DNA from: Gaiellasilicea sp963802765
Lineage (GTDB): Bacteria > Actinomycetota > Thermoleophilia > Gaiellales > Gaiellaceae
Length of the DNA: 64,000 nt
Assembly (NCBI GenBank): GCA_963802765.1
Contig: CAWDJZ010000006.1
Span: 186,001-250,000 of the forward strand
Reading direction: 5' to 3'
Under the pieces are notes generated by a model. The model saw only the letters and a program-made list of their open reading frames with translations. It did no database searches and had not been told where the DNA came from. Within the stretch, counting starts at the first letter, position 1, and the number at the start of each line of letters is the position of its first letter. The position numbers and the translations under genes were made by a program. This document shows positions 30,790 to 38,751 of the stretch, piece after piece.

Positions 30790-32550
30790 ATGGCGCTCTT
30801 CTCGAAAGTGCTGGTCGCGAACCGCGGCGAGATCGCGATCCGGGTCTTCCGGACCCTGCGCGAGCTCGGGATCGTCCCCGTCGCGGTCTATTCGGAGGCC
30901 GACCGCGACGCGCTGCACGTACGCGCGGCGGACGAGGCCTATCTGATCGGGCCCGGCCCGGCAGCGGAGAGCTACCTCGTCGGCGAGCGGATCGTCGAGA
31001 CCGCGGTGCGCGCGGGCGCCGAGGCGATCCATCCCGGCTACGGCTTCCTCGCCGAGAACGCGTCCTTTGCGCGGGCGGTCGAGGAGTCCGGCCTCGCCTG
31101 GATCGGGCCGCCAAGCGCAGCGATCGAGCTGATGGGCTCGAAGACGCGGGCGCGGGCGGCGATGCAGGCGGCCGGCGTTCCGATCATCCCCGGGGCCGTC
31201 GATCCGGTCGAGACGGTCGCCGAGGTGCTGCTCCTCGGCGACGAGGTCGGCTACCCGCTGATCGTGAAGGCGGCGGCCGGCGGCGGCGGCAAGGGAATGA
31301 AGCTCGTCGCCGAGCCCCGTGAGGCAGAGCGGGCGTTCGAGTCGGCCCAGCGCGAGGGAGAGAAGTACTTCGCGGACGGTCGCGTCTACGTCGAGCGCTA
31401 CCTGGAGGATCCGCGTCACGTCGAGGTGCAGGTGCTGGCCGACGCGCACGGCGGCGTGATCCATCTCGGCGAGCGCGATTGCACGATCCAGCGCCGCCAC
31501 CAGAAGCTCGTCGAGGAGACGCCCTCGCCCGCGGTCGACGAGGCCATGCGCGCCCACATCGGGCAGATCGCGGTCGACGCGGCGCGCGCCGCCGGCTACC
31601 GGTCGGCCGGGACGATCGAGGGGCTCCTGACCGCGGACGGCGACTACTACTTCATGGAGATGAACACGCGCATCCAGGTCGAGCACACCGTCACCGAGGA
31701 GGTGACCGGGATCGACCTCGTACGCGAGCAGGTCCGGATCGCGGCCGGGAAACCGCTGTCGGTCACGCAGGAGGAGGTGCGCCTGCACGGGCACGCGATC
31801 GAGTGCCGGATCAACGCCGAGGACGTCGCCGCCGGCTTTCTGCCGGCCCCGGGGCGGATCACCGCCTACCGGGAGCCGGCCGGGCCAGGCGTCCGCGTCG
31901 ATTCGGGTGTCGTCGCCGGCTCGGAGATCTCGGGCCTGTACGACCCGATGATCGCGAAGCTGATCGTGCACGGCGTCGATCGCGAGCACGCCCGGATGCG
32001 GATGCTCCGCGCCCTGGACGAGTTCGAGCTCGCCGGCCCGCCGACCTTGCTGGGCTTCCATCGCGCGCTGCTCTCGCATCCGTGCTTCATCGCCGGGGAA
32101 ACGTGTGAGGGCGTCGTCGAATCCGAGGAGCTGGCGGAGCGCGCCGCGGAGCTGACGCGCGAGGCGCCGCCGGCCCAGGCCTCCCTGGACGGCCGCGTGC
32201 GCCCACGTGCAACCGTCGTCGAGGTCGGCGGCCGCCGCTACGACGTGACCGTGCTCGAGCCGGAGCCGCCATGGGCGGACCTCGCGCGGCGCCGGCGCGG
32301 TCGAGCGGCGTCGGGGCCGGGTGGAGCGGGCAGCGAGGCGGTCGTCACGCCGATGCAGGGGACCGTGCTCAAGGTCGAAGTCGCCGAGGGCGACCTCGTC
32401 GAGGCCGGCAGCGTCGTCTGCGTCGTCGAGGCGATGAAGATGGAGAACGAGATCGTCGCCCACCGGCGGGGCACGATCTCCGCGCTCTCGGTCACTCCCG
32501 GCGAGGCGGTCTCGAGCGGGCAGGTGATCTGCCTCGTTCTGGGCGAGTAA
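30790..32550 (+). CDS. Acyl-CoA carboxylase alpha subunit (biotin carboxylase + BCCP)
   Basis: 586 residues. Biotin carboxylase N-domain VLVANRGEIAIRVFRTLRELG, ATP-grasp with KAAAGGGGKGMKLV (~155-168), HVEVQVLAD, GERDCTIQRRHQKLVEE, catalytic EMNTRIQVEHTVTE (~290), then a linker and a C-terminal biotinyl domain with the lipoyl-type hairpin around EAMKMENEIVAH (biotin-Lys). ATP-dependent carboxylation of its own biotin supplies the beta subunit (25373). This AccA1/AccA3-like fused architecture is standard in actinobacteria. The mRNA is probably leaderless (GACAAT 8 nt before ATG). Confidence 0.95.
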   Translation: MALFSKVLVANRGEIAIRVFRTLRELGIVPVAVYSEADRDALHVRAADEAYLIGPGPAAESYLVGERIVETAVRAGAEAIHPGYGFLAENASFARAVEESGLAWIGPPSAAIELMGSKTRARAAMQAAGVPIIPGAVDPVETVAEVLLLGDEVGYPLIVKAAAGGGGKGMKLVAEPREAERAFESAQREGEKYFADGRVYVERYLEDPRHVEVQVLADAHGGVIHLGERDCTIQRRHQKLVEETPSPAVDEAMRAHIGQIAVDAARAAGYRSAGTIEGLLTADGDYYFMEMNTRIQVEHTVTEEVTGIDLVREQVRIAAGKPLSVTQEEVRLHGHAIECRINAEDVAAGFLPAPGRITAYREPAGPGVRVDSGVVAGSEISGLYDPMIAKLIVHGVDREHARMRMLRALDEFELAGPPTLLGFHRALLSHPCFIAGETCEGVVESEELAERAAELTREAPPAQASLDGRVRPRATVVEVGGRRYDVTVLEPEPPWADLARRRRGRAASGPGGAGSEAVVTPMQGTVLKVEVAEGDLVEAGSVVCVVEAMKMENEIVAHRRGTISALSVTPGEAVSSGQVICLVLGE

Positions 32551-32554
32551 GGCC

Positions 32555-33421
32555 TTTTGTGCCGAGACGTCGCGCGCCGACGCGGAGCCGCTCGCGGCGA
32601 CCGCGAGCCGCGTCGAGACCTGGATCCTGATCGAGTACCGCGGCCTCTGGGCGCACGACGCCGTCGACGGCTCGACGCTCAGCCCAGAGCTGAAGGCGTA
32701 TCTGCGCGCCGAGCGCGCGCGCCTGCCGCACGCGCGCATTCTCTTCGTCCGCCGGGCCGAGCGCCGCGGCGAGGACCGGCTGCTCGCCTTCGTGGCGCGG
32801 ACGTCTGAGGAAGGCGGTGAGCTGCACCGGCTCGAGCTCGAACGCCACGACGACCTGATCGGGCTCGACCTCGGGGTCGCCGGCACACCCGTCGACCACC
32901 CCGTCTTCCTCGTCTGCACGCACGGCAAGCACGACCGTTGCTGCGCCAGGTACGGCCGGCCGATCTACGAATCGCTGCGCGAGCAGGTCGAGGAGGGCTG
33001 GGCGTGGCAGTCGACACACGTCGGCGGCGACCGTTTCGCCGGCAACGTCGTCGCGCTCCCCGACGGTGTCTACTACGGCCGGGTCGAGCCTTCGGACGCG
33101 TGGTCGGTCGTCGAGGCCGTGCTCGAGCGCCGCGTCCACCTGCCGAGCTACCGGGGCCGCTCGTGCCACGGCTTCGCGGCACAGGCCGCGGAACGTGCCG
33201 TGCGCGAGGCGACCGGGCTGCTGGGCCTCGCCGACGTTCGTGTCGCGCAGATCGAGCGCGAGGGTGAAGGCTGGCACGCGTTGGTCGAGGCGGGCGGAAC
33301 GGCCTACGACGTCGAGGTCCGGCTGGAGCACGGCGAGGCGACGCACCTCACCTGCTCGACGGAGCAGCTCAGGCGGCCGCGCCGCTACGTCGCAGGAACC
33401 CCTCGCGCACGAGCCGGCTGA
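32555..33421 (+). CDS. Sucrase/ferredoxin-like (thioredoxin-like 2Fe-2S) protein, start unresolved
   Basis: ~288 residues of recognisable Suc_Fer-like sequence: FCAETSRADAEPLAATASRVETW at the N terminus and LIEYRGLWAHDA, then FLVCTHGKHDRCCARYG (Cys pair of the thioredoxin-like 2Fe-2S fold), WQSTHVGGDRFAGNVVALPDG and a C-terminal ribbon. No ATG, GTG or TTG exists in this frame between an upstream stop at 32525 and GTG 32792, which would cut off ~80 conserved residues. TTG 32557, one base out of frame, suggests an indel at 32557-32563, or a non-standard start. The gene follows accBC by a few bases. Its last 53 nt overlap the end of the converging JmjC gene. Function in the family is unknown. 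Confidence 0.75.
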   Translation, partial: FCAETSRADAEPLAATASRVETWILIEYRGLWAHDAVDGSTLSPELKAYLRAERARLPHARILFVRRAERRGEDRLLAFVARTSEEGGELHRLELERHDDLIGLDLGVAGTPVDHPVFLVCTHGKHDRCCARYGRPIYESLREQVEEGWAWQSTHVGGDRFAGNVVALPDGVYYGRVEPSDAWSVVEAVLERRVHLPSYRGRSCHGFAAQAAERAVREATGLLGLADVRVAQIEREGEGWHALVEAGGTAYDVEVRLEHGEATHLTCSTEQLRRPRRYVAGTPRARAG

Positions 33422-34565
33422 GCAGCACCAGGCGTCCGGCGTCGTCGAGCGGGCCGGGGAGATCGCCGCCGCAGAACGGCTTCTCGGTCGTGACGAGGAA
33501 CTCGAGCTCCGGCGCCAGACGCTCCGGAAAGCGCAGCTCCTTGCCCTCGAAGACGAGGCGCGTGCCGTGCAGGTCCGCGATCACGGTGTCGCGGCGGACG
33601 AGCTCCGTCGACGTATCGAGCTCGTCGAGGGAGCGCAGCTCGGAGAGCTGCCCGTCCAGGATCGGGCGCCGGCTCCGTACGAAGCGGTCGCGCGCGCGCT
33701 GCCGGGCACTCTCGGAGTCGAGCTGCGGGAGCTCAGGAGGCGCAACGCCGTCGATCGTCCTGCGGTAGGCGAGATCGTCCTCGTGTGCGTCGAGCTCGGC
33801 GCGGGCCGCGTCGATCCAGCGGCGCACGTTCACTCCGATCGTGACGTGCAGCGAGTCGGAGTCGGACGTGAGCGCCTGGTGGAGCCAGCCGCGCGGCAGG
33901 TACATCGTGTCCCCGGCGCGAAGGACCACGTCCAGGACGGGCTCTCCGGGTGCACCGAGCGCCGAGCGGTAGCGCTGGTTCTTCAGCGGCAGCTCGAGCA
34001 CCGGCTCGTAGACGAGCCACCGCTTCTCACCGGCCACCTGGAGCGAGATCACCTCGTGCGTGTCGTGGTGGACCGGGAGTCCCTGGGAGCCGCGGGGCGT
34101 GTAGTAGGCGTTCGCCTGCGCCGCGTGGCCGAGATACGCCTCGAGGTGACGGCAGTAGCGTGCAAGCGGCAGCCAGAGATGGTGCAAGCCCTGCAGCACG
34201 ATCGTGGCGCCGTCCTCGAACTCCCGCAGCACGCGCGGGACGTCGACGACCCCGGTGAACGGGGACGGCCGCCAGGAGAGGTCCGTGGTGTAGTCCGAGA
34301 CCGTCGCGCCGGCCTTGACGAGCCGGAAGCCCGGCGTCCTGATCGCGGTCTCGGTGATCAGCCGCTCGACGTCCCGGGCGGAGAGGAGGTCGTCGAACCG
34401 ACCTTCCTCCGCGCGCGGGACGACCAGTGGCCGCTGTTCCCAGTGCTCCGCGATGAAGCGCTCGGCCTCGACCGGCGCGACCGCCCGGTCGAGCGCCTCG
34501 CTGCTAGCCGGCGTCGGTGTCGTCGGAGTCCGAGTCCGTGGAGTCGGAGTCGTCTGCGTCACCAT
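33369..34565 (-). CDS. JmjC-type cupin 2-oxoglutarate oxygenase (YcfD/ROXA-like family)
   Basis: 398 residues if ATG 34565 is used. N-terminal helix APVEAERFIAEHWEQRPLVVPR is the usual beginning of bacterial ribosomal oxygenase-like JmjC proteins. The double-stranded beta-helix has LPVHHDTHEVISLQVAGEKRW with the iron-binding H-x-D, and GWLHQAL providing the distal His. A C-terminal winged-helix-like region (VREGFLRR) is present. E. coli YcfD hydroxylates an Arg of ribosomal protein L16. The target here is unknown. The first ~20 codons (a Thr/Pro-rich low-complexity stretch) lie within the Asp-rich micro-ORF 34504-34665 in another frame. No closer ATG/GTG/TTG exists, so translation may be coupled to that ORF. 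Confidence 0.85.
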   Translation of the reverse strand: MVTQTTPTPRTRTPTTPTPASSEALDRAVAPVEAERFIAEHWEQRPLVVPRAEEGRFDDLLSARDVERLITETAIRTPGFRLVKAGATVSDYTTDLSWRPSPFTGVVDVPRVLREFEDGATIVLQGLHHLWLPLARYCRHLEAYLGHAAQANAYYTPRGSQGLPVHHDTHEVISLQVAGEKRWLVYEPVLELPLKNQRYRSALGAPGEPVLDVVLRAGDTMYLPRGWLHQALTSDSDSLHVTIGVNVRRWIDAARAELDAHEDDLAYRRTIDGVAPPELPQLDSESARQRARDRFVRSRRPILDGQLSELRSLDELDTSTELVRRDTVIADLHGTRLVFEGKELRFPERLAPELEFLVTTEKPFCGGDLPGPLDDAGRLVLLSRLVREGFLRRSGAAA

Positions 34566-34665
34566 CGGTTGTGTCCGTGTCGTCGCCGTCCGAGTCCCCG
34601 ACGACGTCGGACGTCTCGGCACCCGAGCCGATCTCCTCCTCGTTGAGTGTGGTCTCCTCGTCCAT
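34504..34665 (-). CDS. 53-residue Asp/Ser/Thr-rich acidic micro-protein, overlapping the JmjC oxygenase gene
   Basis: ATG 34665 has a strong SD (AAGGGAGGGAGCAG). The product begins MDEETTLNEEEIGSGAETSD and then is a run of Asp/Ser/Thr/Gly (DSDGDDTDTT, DADDSDSTDS, DSDDTDAG). It has no Lys or Arg. The last ~60 nt are read in a second frame as the start of the JmjC gene. The arrangement is what one expects of a substrate, precursor or adaptor encoded with its modifying enzyme, but that is inference. The alternative is a low-complexity leader that merely delivers ribosomes. An acidic tail-like composition alone does not prove function. Confidence 0.6.
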   Translation of the reverse strand: MDEETTLNEEEIGSGAETSDVVGDSDGDDTDTTDGDADDSDSTDSDSDDTDAG

Positions 34666-34724
34666 CTGCTCCCTCCCTTGGCGGCGTGACCTTCCGGCGC
34701 GAGGTTACAAGGTCGCGCCTCCCG

Positions 34725-35270
34725 CTAGAGCTGGTACGCGTGGTCTGTGATCCAGACCACGACCGACTCCATGCCCTCCGGCGGCTCGCCCTGCGCACGG
34801 AGGGGTCCGAACGAGACGCGGACGTAGCTGCCGTCGGCCAGCGCACCGGGCGCCGAGATCTCCGTCCTCCAGGTCTCGTTCGGGTCCAGGAGCTCGGGCG
34901 GCTCCGGCTCGAACGCGGCTGCGAGCCGCGGCGCCGGCAGCGTGCCGTTGCGGGCCGCCTCCTCGAGCTCCGCGAGATCGCCGCTCGCGAACAGCATCAG
35001 CCCGTACTGGAGCTCGGCGTCGCCGCCGCCGAGCTCGAAGGAGATCTTCGACGTGTTGGTCACCGCGATCGACGCCGACCAGCCGTCCTTGCGCACCTCG
35101 AGCCAGTCGACCGCGAACCGGAGACCCGGGCCGGCATCGGGATAGCGCTCGAGCCAGCGGAGCTCGGCGCGCTGCGGCTCGGCCGCCTGCGCAGGCCCGA
35201 CAGGCTCGGTCTCGGCGGTTCCGCACCCCGCGAGCAGGAGCACGGCGGCGAGGAACAGTGGCCTGCGCAT
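34725..35270 (-). CDS. Lipoprotein of unknown function
   Basis: 181 residues. Signal peptide with lipobox LLLAGC (Cys15) after MRRPLFLAAV, so lipidated and anchored outside the membrane. The mature part starts with a Glu/Pro/Ala linker. A beta-rich domain follows (RFAVDWLEVRKDGWSASIAVTN, EPPELLDPNETWRTEISAPG, SYVRVSFGPLRAQ) resembling an Ig-like or DUF4352-type fold. No catalytic motif is seen. It is divergent from sucC with 33 bp between starts; GAGACT 7 nt upstream may be its -10. A palindrome-free 60-bp gap separates its end from the acidic micro-ORF. Confidence 0.8.
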   Translation of the reverse strand: MRRPLFLAAVLLLAGCGTAETEPVGPAQAAEPQRAELRWLERYPDAGPGLRFAVDWLEVRKDGWSASIAVTNTSKISFELGGGDAELQYGLMLFASGDLAELEEAARNGTLPAPRLAAAFEPEPPELLDPNETWRTEISAPGALADGSYVRVSFGPLRAQGEPPEGMESVVVWITDHAYQL

Positions 35271-35288
35271 CCGTCCAAGTCTCGCAGC

Positions 35289-35294
35289 TAGACT
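35289..35294 (+). promoter_or_regulatory. -10-like TAGACT for leaderless sucC
   Basis: TAGACT ends 9 nt before the TTG start at 35304 and there is no SD. A TTG start on a leaderless mRNA is unusual and worth checking. Confidence 0.5.
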
Positions 35295-35303
35295 CGCGGC
35301 CGC

Positions 35304-36446
35304 TTGGACCTCTACGAGTATCAGGGCAAGCAGCTCTTTGCGAGCTTCGGCATCCCCGTCTCGGAGGGGCGGCCGGCGACGACCCCGGAGGAGGCACGCG
35401 CCGCAGCGGAGGAGCTCGGGGGCCAGGTCGTCGTCAAGGCGCAGGTGCTCACGGGCGGCCGTGGCAAGGCGGGCGGGATCAAGCTCGCCGACGACCCCGC
35501 GGACGCCGAGGAGAAGGCGAGGCAGATCCTCGGGCTCGACATCCGCGGCCACGTCGTCCGCACGCTCTGGATCGAGAGCGCCTCCGAGATCGCGAAGGAG
35601 TACTACCTCTCGCTCACGTTCGACCGGGGGGTGAAGAAGCCGCTCTACATGTTCACGACCCAGGGCGGGATCGACATCGAGGAGGTGGCGGAGCGGACGC
35701 CCGAGGCGCTCGTGAAGCTCCACGTCGATCCGCTGGAGGGCTTCCAGCCCTGGCATGCCCGGCGGCTCGTCTACGGCGCCGGGGTCGAGGATCCGGGCGA
35801 GCAGAAGCAGATCGCCACGATCGCGGGCAAGCTCTACGACGCCTTCGTCGGCACGGACGCGATGCTGTGCGAGATCAACCCGCTCATCGTCACGCCCGAG
35901 GGCGAGGTCAAGGCGCTCGACTCCAAGTTCACGGTCGACGACAACGCGCTCTACAAGCACCCGGAGATCGAGGCGATGCGGGACGTCGCCGCGGCCGACC
36001 CCCTCGAGGCGCTGGCGCGGGAGAAAGGCGTGACCTACGTCAAGCTCGACGGGCAGGTCGGCATCCTCGGCAACGGCGCGGGACTCGTGATGTCGACGCT
36101 CGACGTGATCGCGCTCGTAGGCGGCGAGCCGGCGAACTTCTGCGACCTCGGGGGTGGCGGCGACGCGGAAGGCGTCGTCGACGCGCTCGACGTGATCACG
36201 CAGGACCCGCAGGTGAAGTCGATCTTCTTCAACATCTTCGGCGGGATCACGCGCTGCGACGAGGTCGCGCGCGGCATCCTCGCCGCGCTGGAGCGAATGA
36301 CGATCGAGCGCCCGATCGTCGTCCGACTCGACGGCACGAACGCCGAGGAGGGGCGGCGGATTCTCTCCGAGGCCGCGCCCCCCAACCTGTACGCGGAGGC
36401 GACGATGCTCGACGGCGCCCGCAAAGCGGTGGAGCTCGCGGCATGA
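35304..36446 (+). CDS. sucC: Succinyl-CoA ligase (ADP-forming) beta subunit
   Basis: 380 residues, the family norm. ATP-grasp start MDLYEYQGKQLFASFGIPV (TTG codon), VVVKAQVLTGGRGKAGGIK, metal-binding EINPLIVTPEGEVKALDSKF, and the CoA/phosphohistidine-facing GNGAGLVMSTLDVI and FFNIFGGITRCDEVARGI. With SucD it converts succinyl-CoA, ADP and Pi to succinate, ATP and CoA in the TCA cycle. The expected partner sucD is one gene downstream, separated by a methyltransferase gene (ATGA overlap). The start is preceded only by TAGACT. Confidence 0.97.
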   Translation: MDLYEYQGKQLFASFGIPVSEGRPATTPEEARAAAEELGGQVVVKAQVLTGGRGKAGGIKLADDPADAEEKARQILGLDIRGHVVRTLWIESASEIAKEYYLSLTFDRGVKKPLYMFTTQGGIDIEEVAERTPEALVKLHVDPLEGFQPWHARRLVYGAGVEDPGEQKQIATIAGKLYDAFVGTDAMLCEINPLIVTPEGEVKALDSKFTVDDNALYKHPEIEAMRDVAAADPLEALAREKGVTYVKLDGQVGILGNGAGLVMSTLDVIALVGGEPANFCDLGGGGDAEGVVDALDVITQDPQVKSIFFNIFGGITRCDEVARGILAALERMTIERPIVVRLDGTNAEEGRRILSEAAPPNLYAEATMLDGARKAVELAA

Positions 36447-37090
36447 GCGACTGGTCGGCACGAGCCGAGGCGTACCGCAACGCACCGGAACAGCGCGAGG
36501 GCGAGGACCTCGACCTGATCGTGCGCTGGGCGGCGGGCTGCGACACCGCGCTCGACGTGGCGACCGGCGGCGGCCATGTCGCGCGCCGGCTGCGAGACGC
36601 GGGCCTGGAGGTCGTCAGCGCCGATCCGGCACCGGGGATGCGGCCGGACGTGATCTGTCGCGCCGAGGACTTGCCGTTCGCGGAGGGCGCGTTCGACCTC
36701 GTCGTCACCCGGATCGCGCCGCACCACTTCGACGATGTCCCGGCGGCGGTCGCAGAGATGGCGCGCGTCAGCTCCGACCTCGTCGTCGTCGAGGACACGC
36801 TCTACGTGAGCGAGCAGGTCGAGGAGGCCGAGCAGCTGCGCGACCCCACCCACGTCCGCGCCTACAGCGAGAACGAGTGGCGTGCCTTCCTCGAGACGGC
36901 AGGCCTCGAGATCGAACAGGTCGAGTCCTTCGAGAAGCGGCACCCGCTGGACGAGTGGCTCGCGCGCTCGGGAACGCCCGAGGACGACGCGGCCCGCGTC
37001 AAGGAGCTTCTCGCCGACCAGATCGAGGGTGACGAGTACGTCGACACGAAGCTGCTCTTCAAGGCACGGAAGACCGGAGCGGCGCGCTAG
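36443..37090 (+). CDS. SAM-dependent methyltransferase (class I, UbiE/COQ5-like), inserted between sucC and sucD
   Basis: 215 residues, starting with ATGA overlap on sucC and ending with a one-base overlap on sucD. Rossmann motif I is ALDVATGGGHVARRLRDAG, acidic loop VVSADPAP, motif II-like AEDLPFAEGAFDLVVTRIAPHHFDD. The last phrase is typical of Methyltransf_11 family members, some acting on quinones or small molecules. The substrate is unknown. Insertion within the normally contiguous sucCD pair, with perfect translational coupling on both sides, implies co-expression with succinyl-CoA synthetase. Confidence 0.85.
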   Translation: MSDWSARAEAYRNAPEQREGEDLDLIVRWAAGCDTALDVATGGGHVARRLRDAGLEVVSADPAPGMRPDVICRAEDLPFAEGAFDLVVTRIAPHHFDDVPAAVAEMARVSSDLVVVEDTLYVSEQVEEAEQLRDPTHVRAYSENEWRAFLETAGLEIEQVESFEKRHPLDEWLARSGTPEDDAARVKELLADQIEGDEYVDTKLLFKARKTGAAR

Positions 37091-37959
37091 TGGCGATCAT
37101 CGTCGACCGGGAGACGAAGCTCGTCGTCCAGGGCCTGACCGGCTCGGAGGGCTCCTTCCACGGCCTCCGCAACAAGCGCTACGGCACGCAGGTGGTCGCA
37201 GGGGTCACGCCCGGGAAGGGCGGCCAGGACGTCGAGGGCGTCCCGGTCTACGACACGGTCGCGGATGCGGTCGCGGAGACGGGCGCGAACACGACCATGG
37301 TCTTCGTCCCGGCGCGCTTCGCAGCCGACGCGATCTACGAGGCGGTCGACGCCGGGATCGGCACGGTGGTCTGCATCGCCGAGGGCTTGCCGGCACACGA
37401 GATGCTGCGGATCTACTCGTACATCCGGCCGAAGGGCGTCTCCATGCTCGGCCCCAACTGCCCGGGTGCGCTCTCGCCGGGCAAGGCGAACGTGGGGATC
37501 ATCCCCGCCGAGATCTTCACCGAGGGCTCGATCGGCCTGGTCTCGCGCTCGGGCACGCTCACCTACCAGATCGGCCACGAGCTGACGCAGCGGGGGCTCG
37601 GCAACTCGACGATCGTCGGGATCGGCGGCGACCCTGTCGTGGGCTCCTCGTTCATCGACGTGCTCGAGCGCTTCGAGTCCGACCCGGAGACGGAGTACGT
37701 CGTCATGGTCGGCGAGATCGGCGGCGACGAGGAGGAGAAGGCGGCCGCTTTCATCGAGGAGAAGATGTCGAAGCCGGTCGTCGCCTACATCGCCGGCTTT
37801 ACGGCGCCCCCGGGCAAGACGATGGGCCACGCCGGCGCGATCATCTCCGGCTCTTCCGGCACCGCGCAAGGAAAGAAGGAGGCGCTCGAGGCGAAGGGGA
37901 TCAGGGTCGGCACCTCGCCGACCGAGACGGCCGAGATCGTCGCCGAGATCGCCAAGTAG
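37090..37959 (+). CDS. sucD: Succinyl-CoA ligase (ADP-forming) alpha subunit
   Basis: 289 residues; GTG 37090 shares its G with the upstream stop. CoA-binding domain with GLTGSEGSFHGLRNKRYGTQ, VPARFAADAIYEAVDAG, the CoA-contact MLGPNCPGALSPG, and the phosphorylated active-site His in MGHAGAIISGSSGTAQGK. It forms the catalytic heterodimer with SucC. Nothing else of the TCA cycle is in this operon; a converging nuclease gene ends 24 nt downstream. Confidence 0.97.
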   Translation: MAIIVDRETKLVVQGLTGSEGSFHGLRNKRYGTQVVAGVTPGKGGQDVEGVPVYDTVADAVAETGANTTMVFVPARFAADAIYEAVDAGIGTVVCIAEGLPAHEMLRIYSYIRPKGVSMLGPNCPGALSPGKANVGIIPAEIFTEGSIGLVSRSGTLTYQIGHELTQRGLGNSTIVGIGGDPVVGSSFIDVLERFESDPETEYVVMVGEIGGDEEEKAAAFIEEKMSKPVVAYIAGFTAPPGKTMGHAGAIISGSSGTAQGKKEALEAKGIRVGTSPTETAEIVAEIAK

Positions 37960-37983
37960 CAGTCTGTTACTTCACGTCCGTCG

Positions 37984-38700
37984 CTAGCCCTCGCAGCCGA
38001 GCCCGTCGTCGTCCCGGCCGTCGAACCCGTGTGGATCGGGCGCGAGCACGCGGAACTTGCGATAGGGGACGTCCGCGCAGTCGAGATCGCCCACCTCGGC
38101 GTACGGGCGGATGCAGACGTCCGGGTAGGACGAGTCGCAGTTCCCGCGTGGGACGACCGGCAGCGGCTTGGTCGACACGGCCGGTCCGGAGCTGCCGGTC
38201 GTGGCCGCGCTCTCCGGGTTCCAGACGGCTTTCGGGCAGGCGCCCCAGAGGCCGCGGCGGGCCGCCCGCGCGGCGTTTCCGGCTGAGAGCAGCCTGGCCG
38301 CCTGCGTCCCGCGCTCGCCGCGGTAGAAGTACACGGTCGCGGCGCCGCGGCGGACCAGCTCGACGTTGACGTTCGTGCGCCCGACCTCCACGTAGGCGAG
38401 CAGCCGGCCGTAGCGGTCGACGCGGTCGAGCTGCGGATCGGTCGTGAGGCGCACGCGTGTGCCGGGGCCGGCGAGCTGCAGCAGCTGCGTTCGAGCGGCC
38501 CGCGAGTAGCACTCGCCGCCGCCGAGCTCGGGGGTGTCGACCTGCACGAGCCGCACTCGGCGGCCGTCCGTCAGCCGGAGCGTGTCGCCGTCGGTGACCG
38601 AGGCGACGACGCCGCCGTCGGTGGCCGCCGTCCCCACGCTCGCAGCCACGAGCGGGGCGAGACAGACCAGGATCAGGACGAGACGCCGCACGTGGACCAC
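37984..38700 (-). CDS. Secreted thermonuclease (SNase) with C-terminal excalibur calcium-binding domain
   Basis: 238 residues; GTG 38700. Signal peptide (RRLVLILVCLAPLVAASVG), then an OB-fold nuclease: VTDGDTLRL (catalytic region Asp), VRLVQVDTPEL with the first catalytic Arg and metal Asp, LDRVDRYGRLLAYV (Glu of S. aureus nuclease replaced; RYGRLLAYV holds the second Arg), and NVELVRRGAATVYF. Residues ~185-238 form an excalibur domain (NCDSSYPDVCIRP, then DPHGFDGRDDDGLGCEG) with the DxDxDGxxCE calcium signature. It likely degrades extracellular nucleic acids. The gene stands between sucD (convergent) and ahcY (upstream, same strand). Confidence 0.9.
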   Translation of the reverse strand: MVHVRRLVLILVCLAPLVAASVGTAATDGGVVASVTDGDTLRLTDGRRVRLVQVDTPELGGGECYSRAARTQLLQLAGPGTRVRLTTDPQLDRVDRYGRLLAYVEVGRTNVNVELVRRGAATVYFYRGERGTQAARLLSAGNAARAARRGLWGACPKAVWNPESAATTGSSGPAVSTKPLPVVPRGNCDSSYPDVCIRPYAEVGDLDCADVPYRKFRVLAPDPHGFDGRDDDGLGCEG

Positions 38701-38751
38701 ATCGGCAGGAGCGGACCAGGCCGCAAGGGCCAGGAGACCTATCTCGTGGGC

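Noticed and set aside
30169..32928. 919-residue open frame antisense to pgsA/accBC
   Set aside because: It spans two clear genes and lacks any recognisable domain; a GC-bias shadow.
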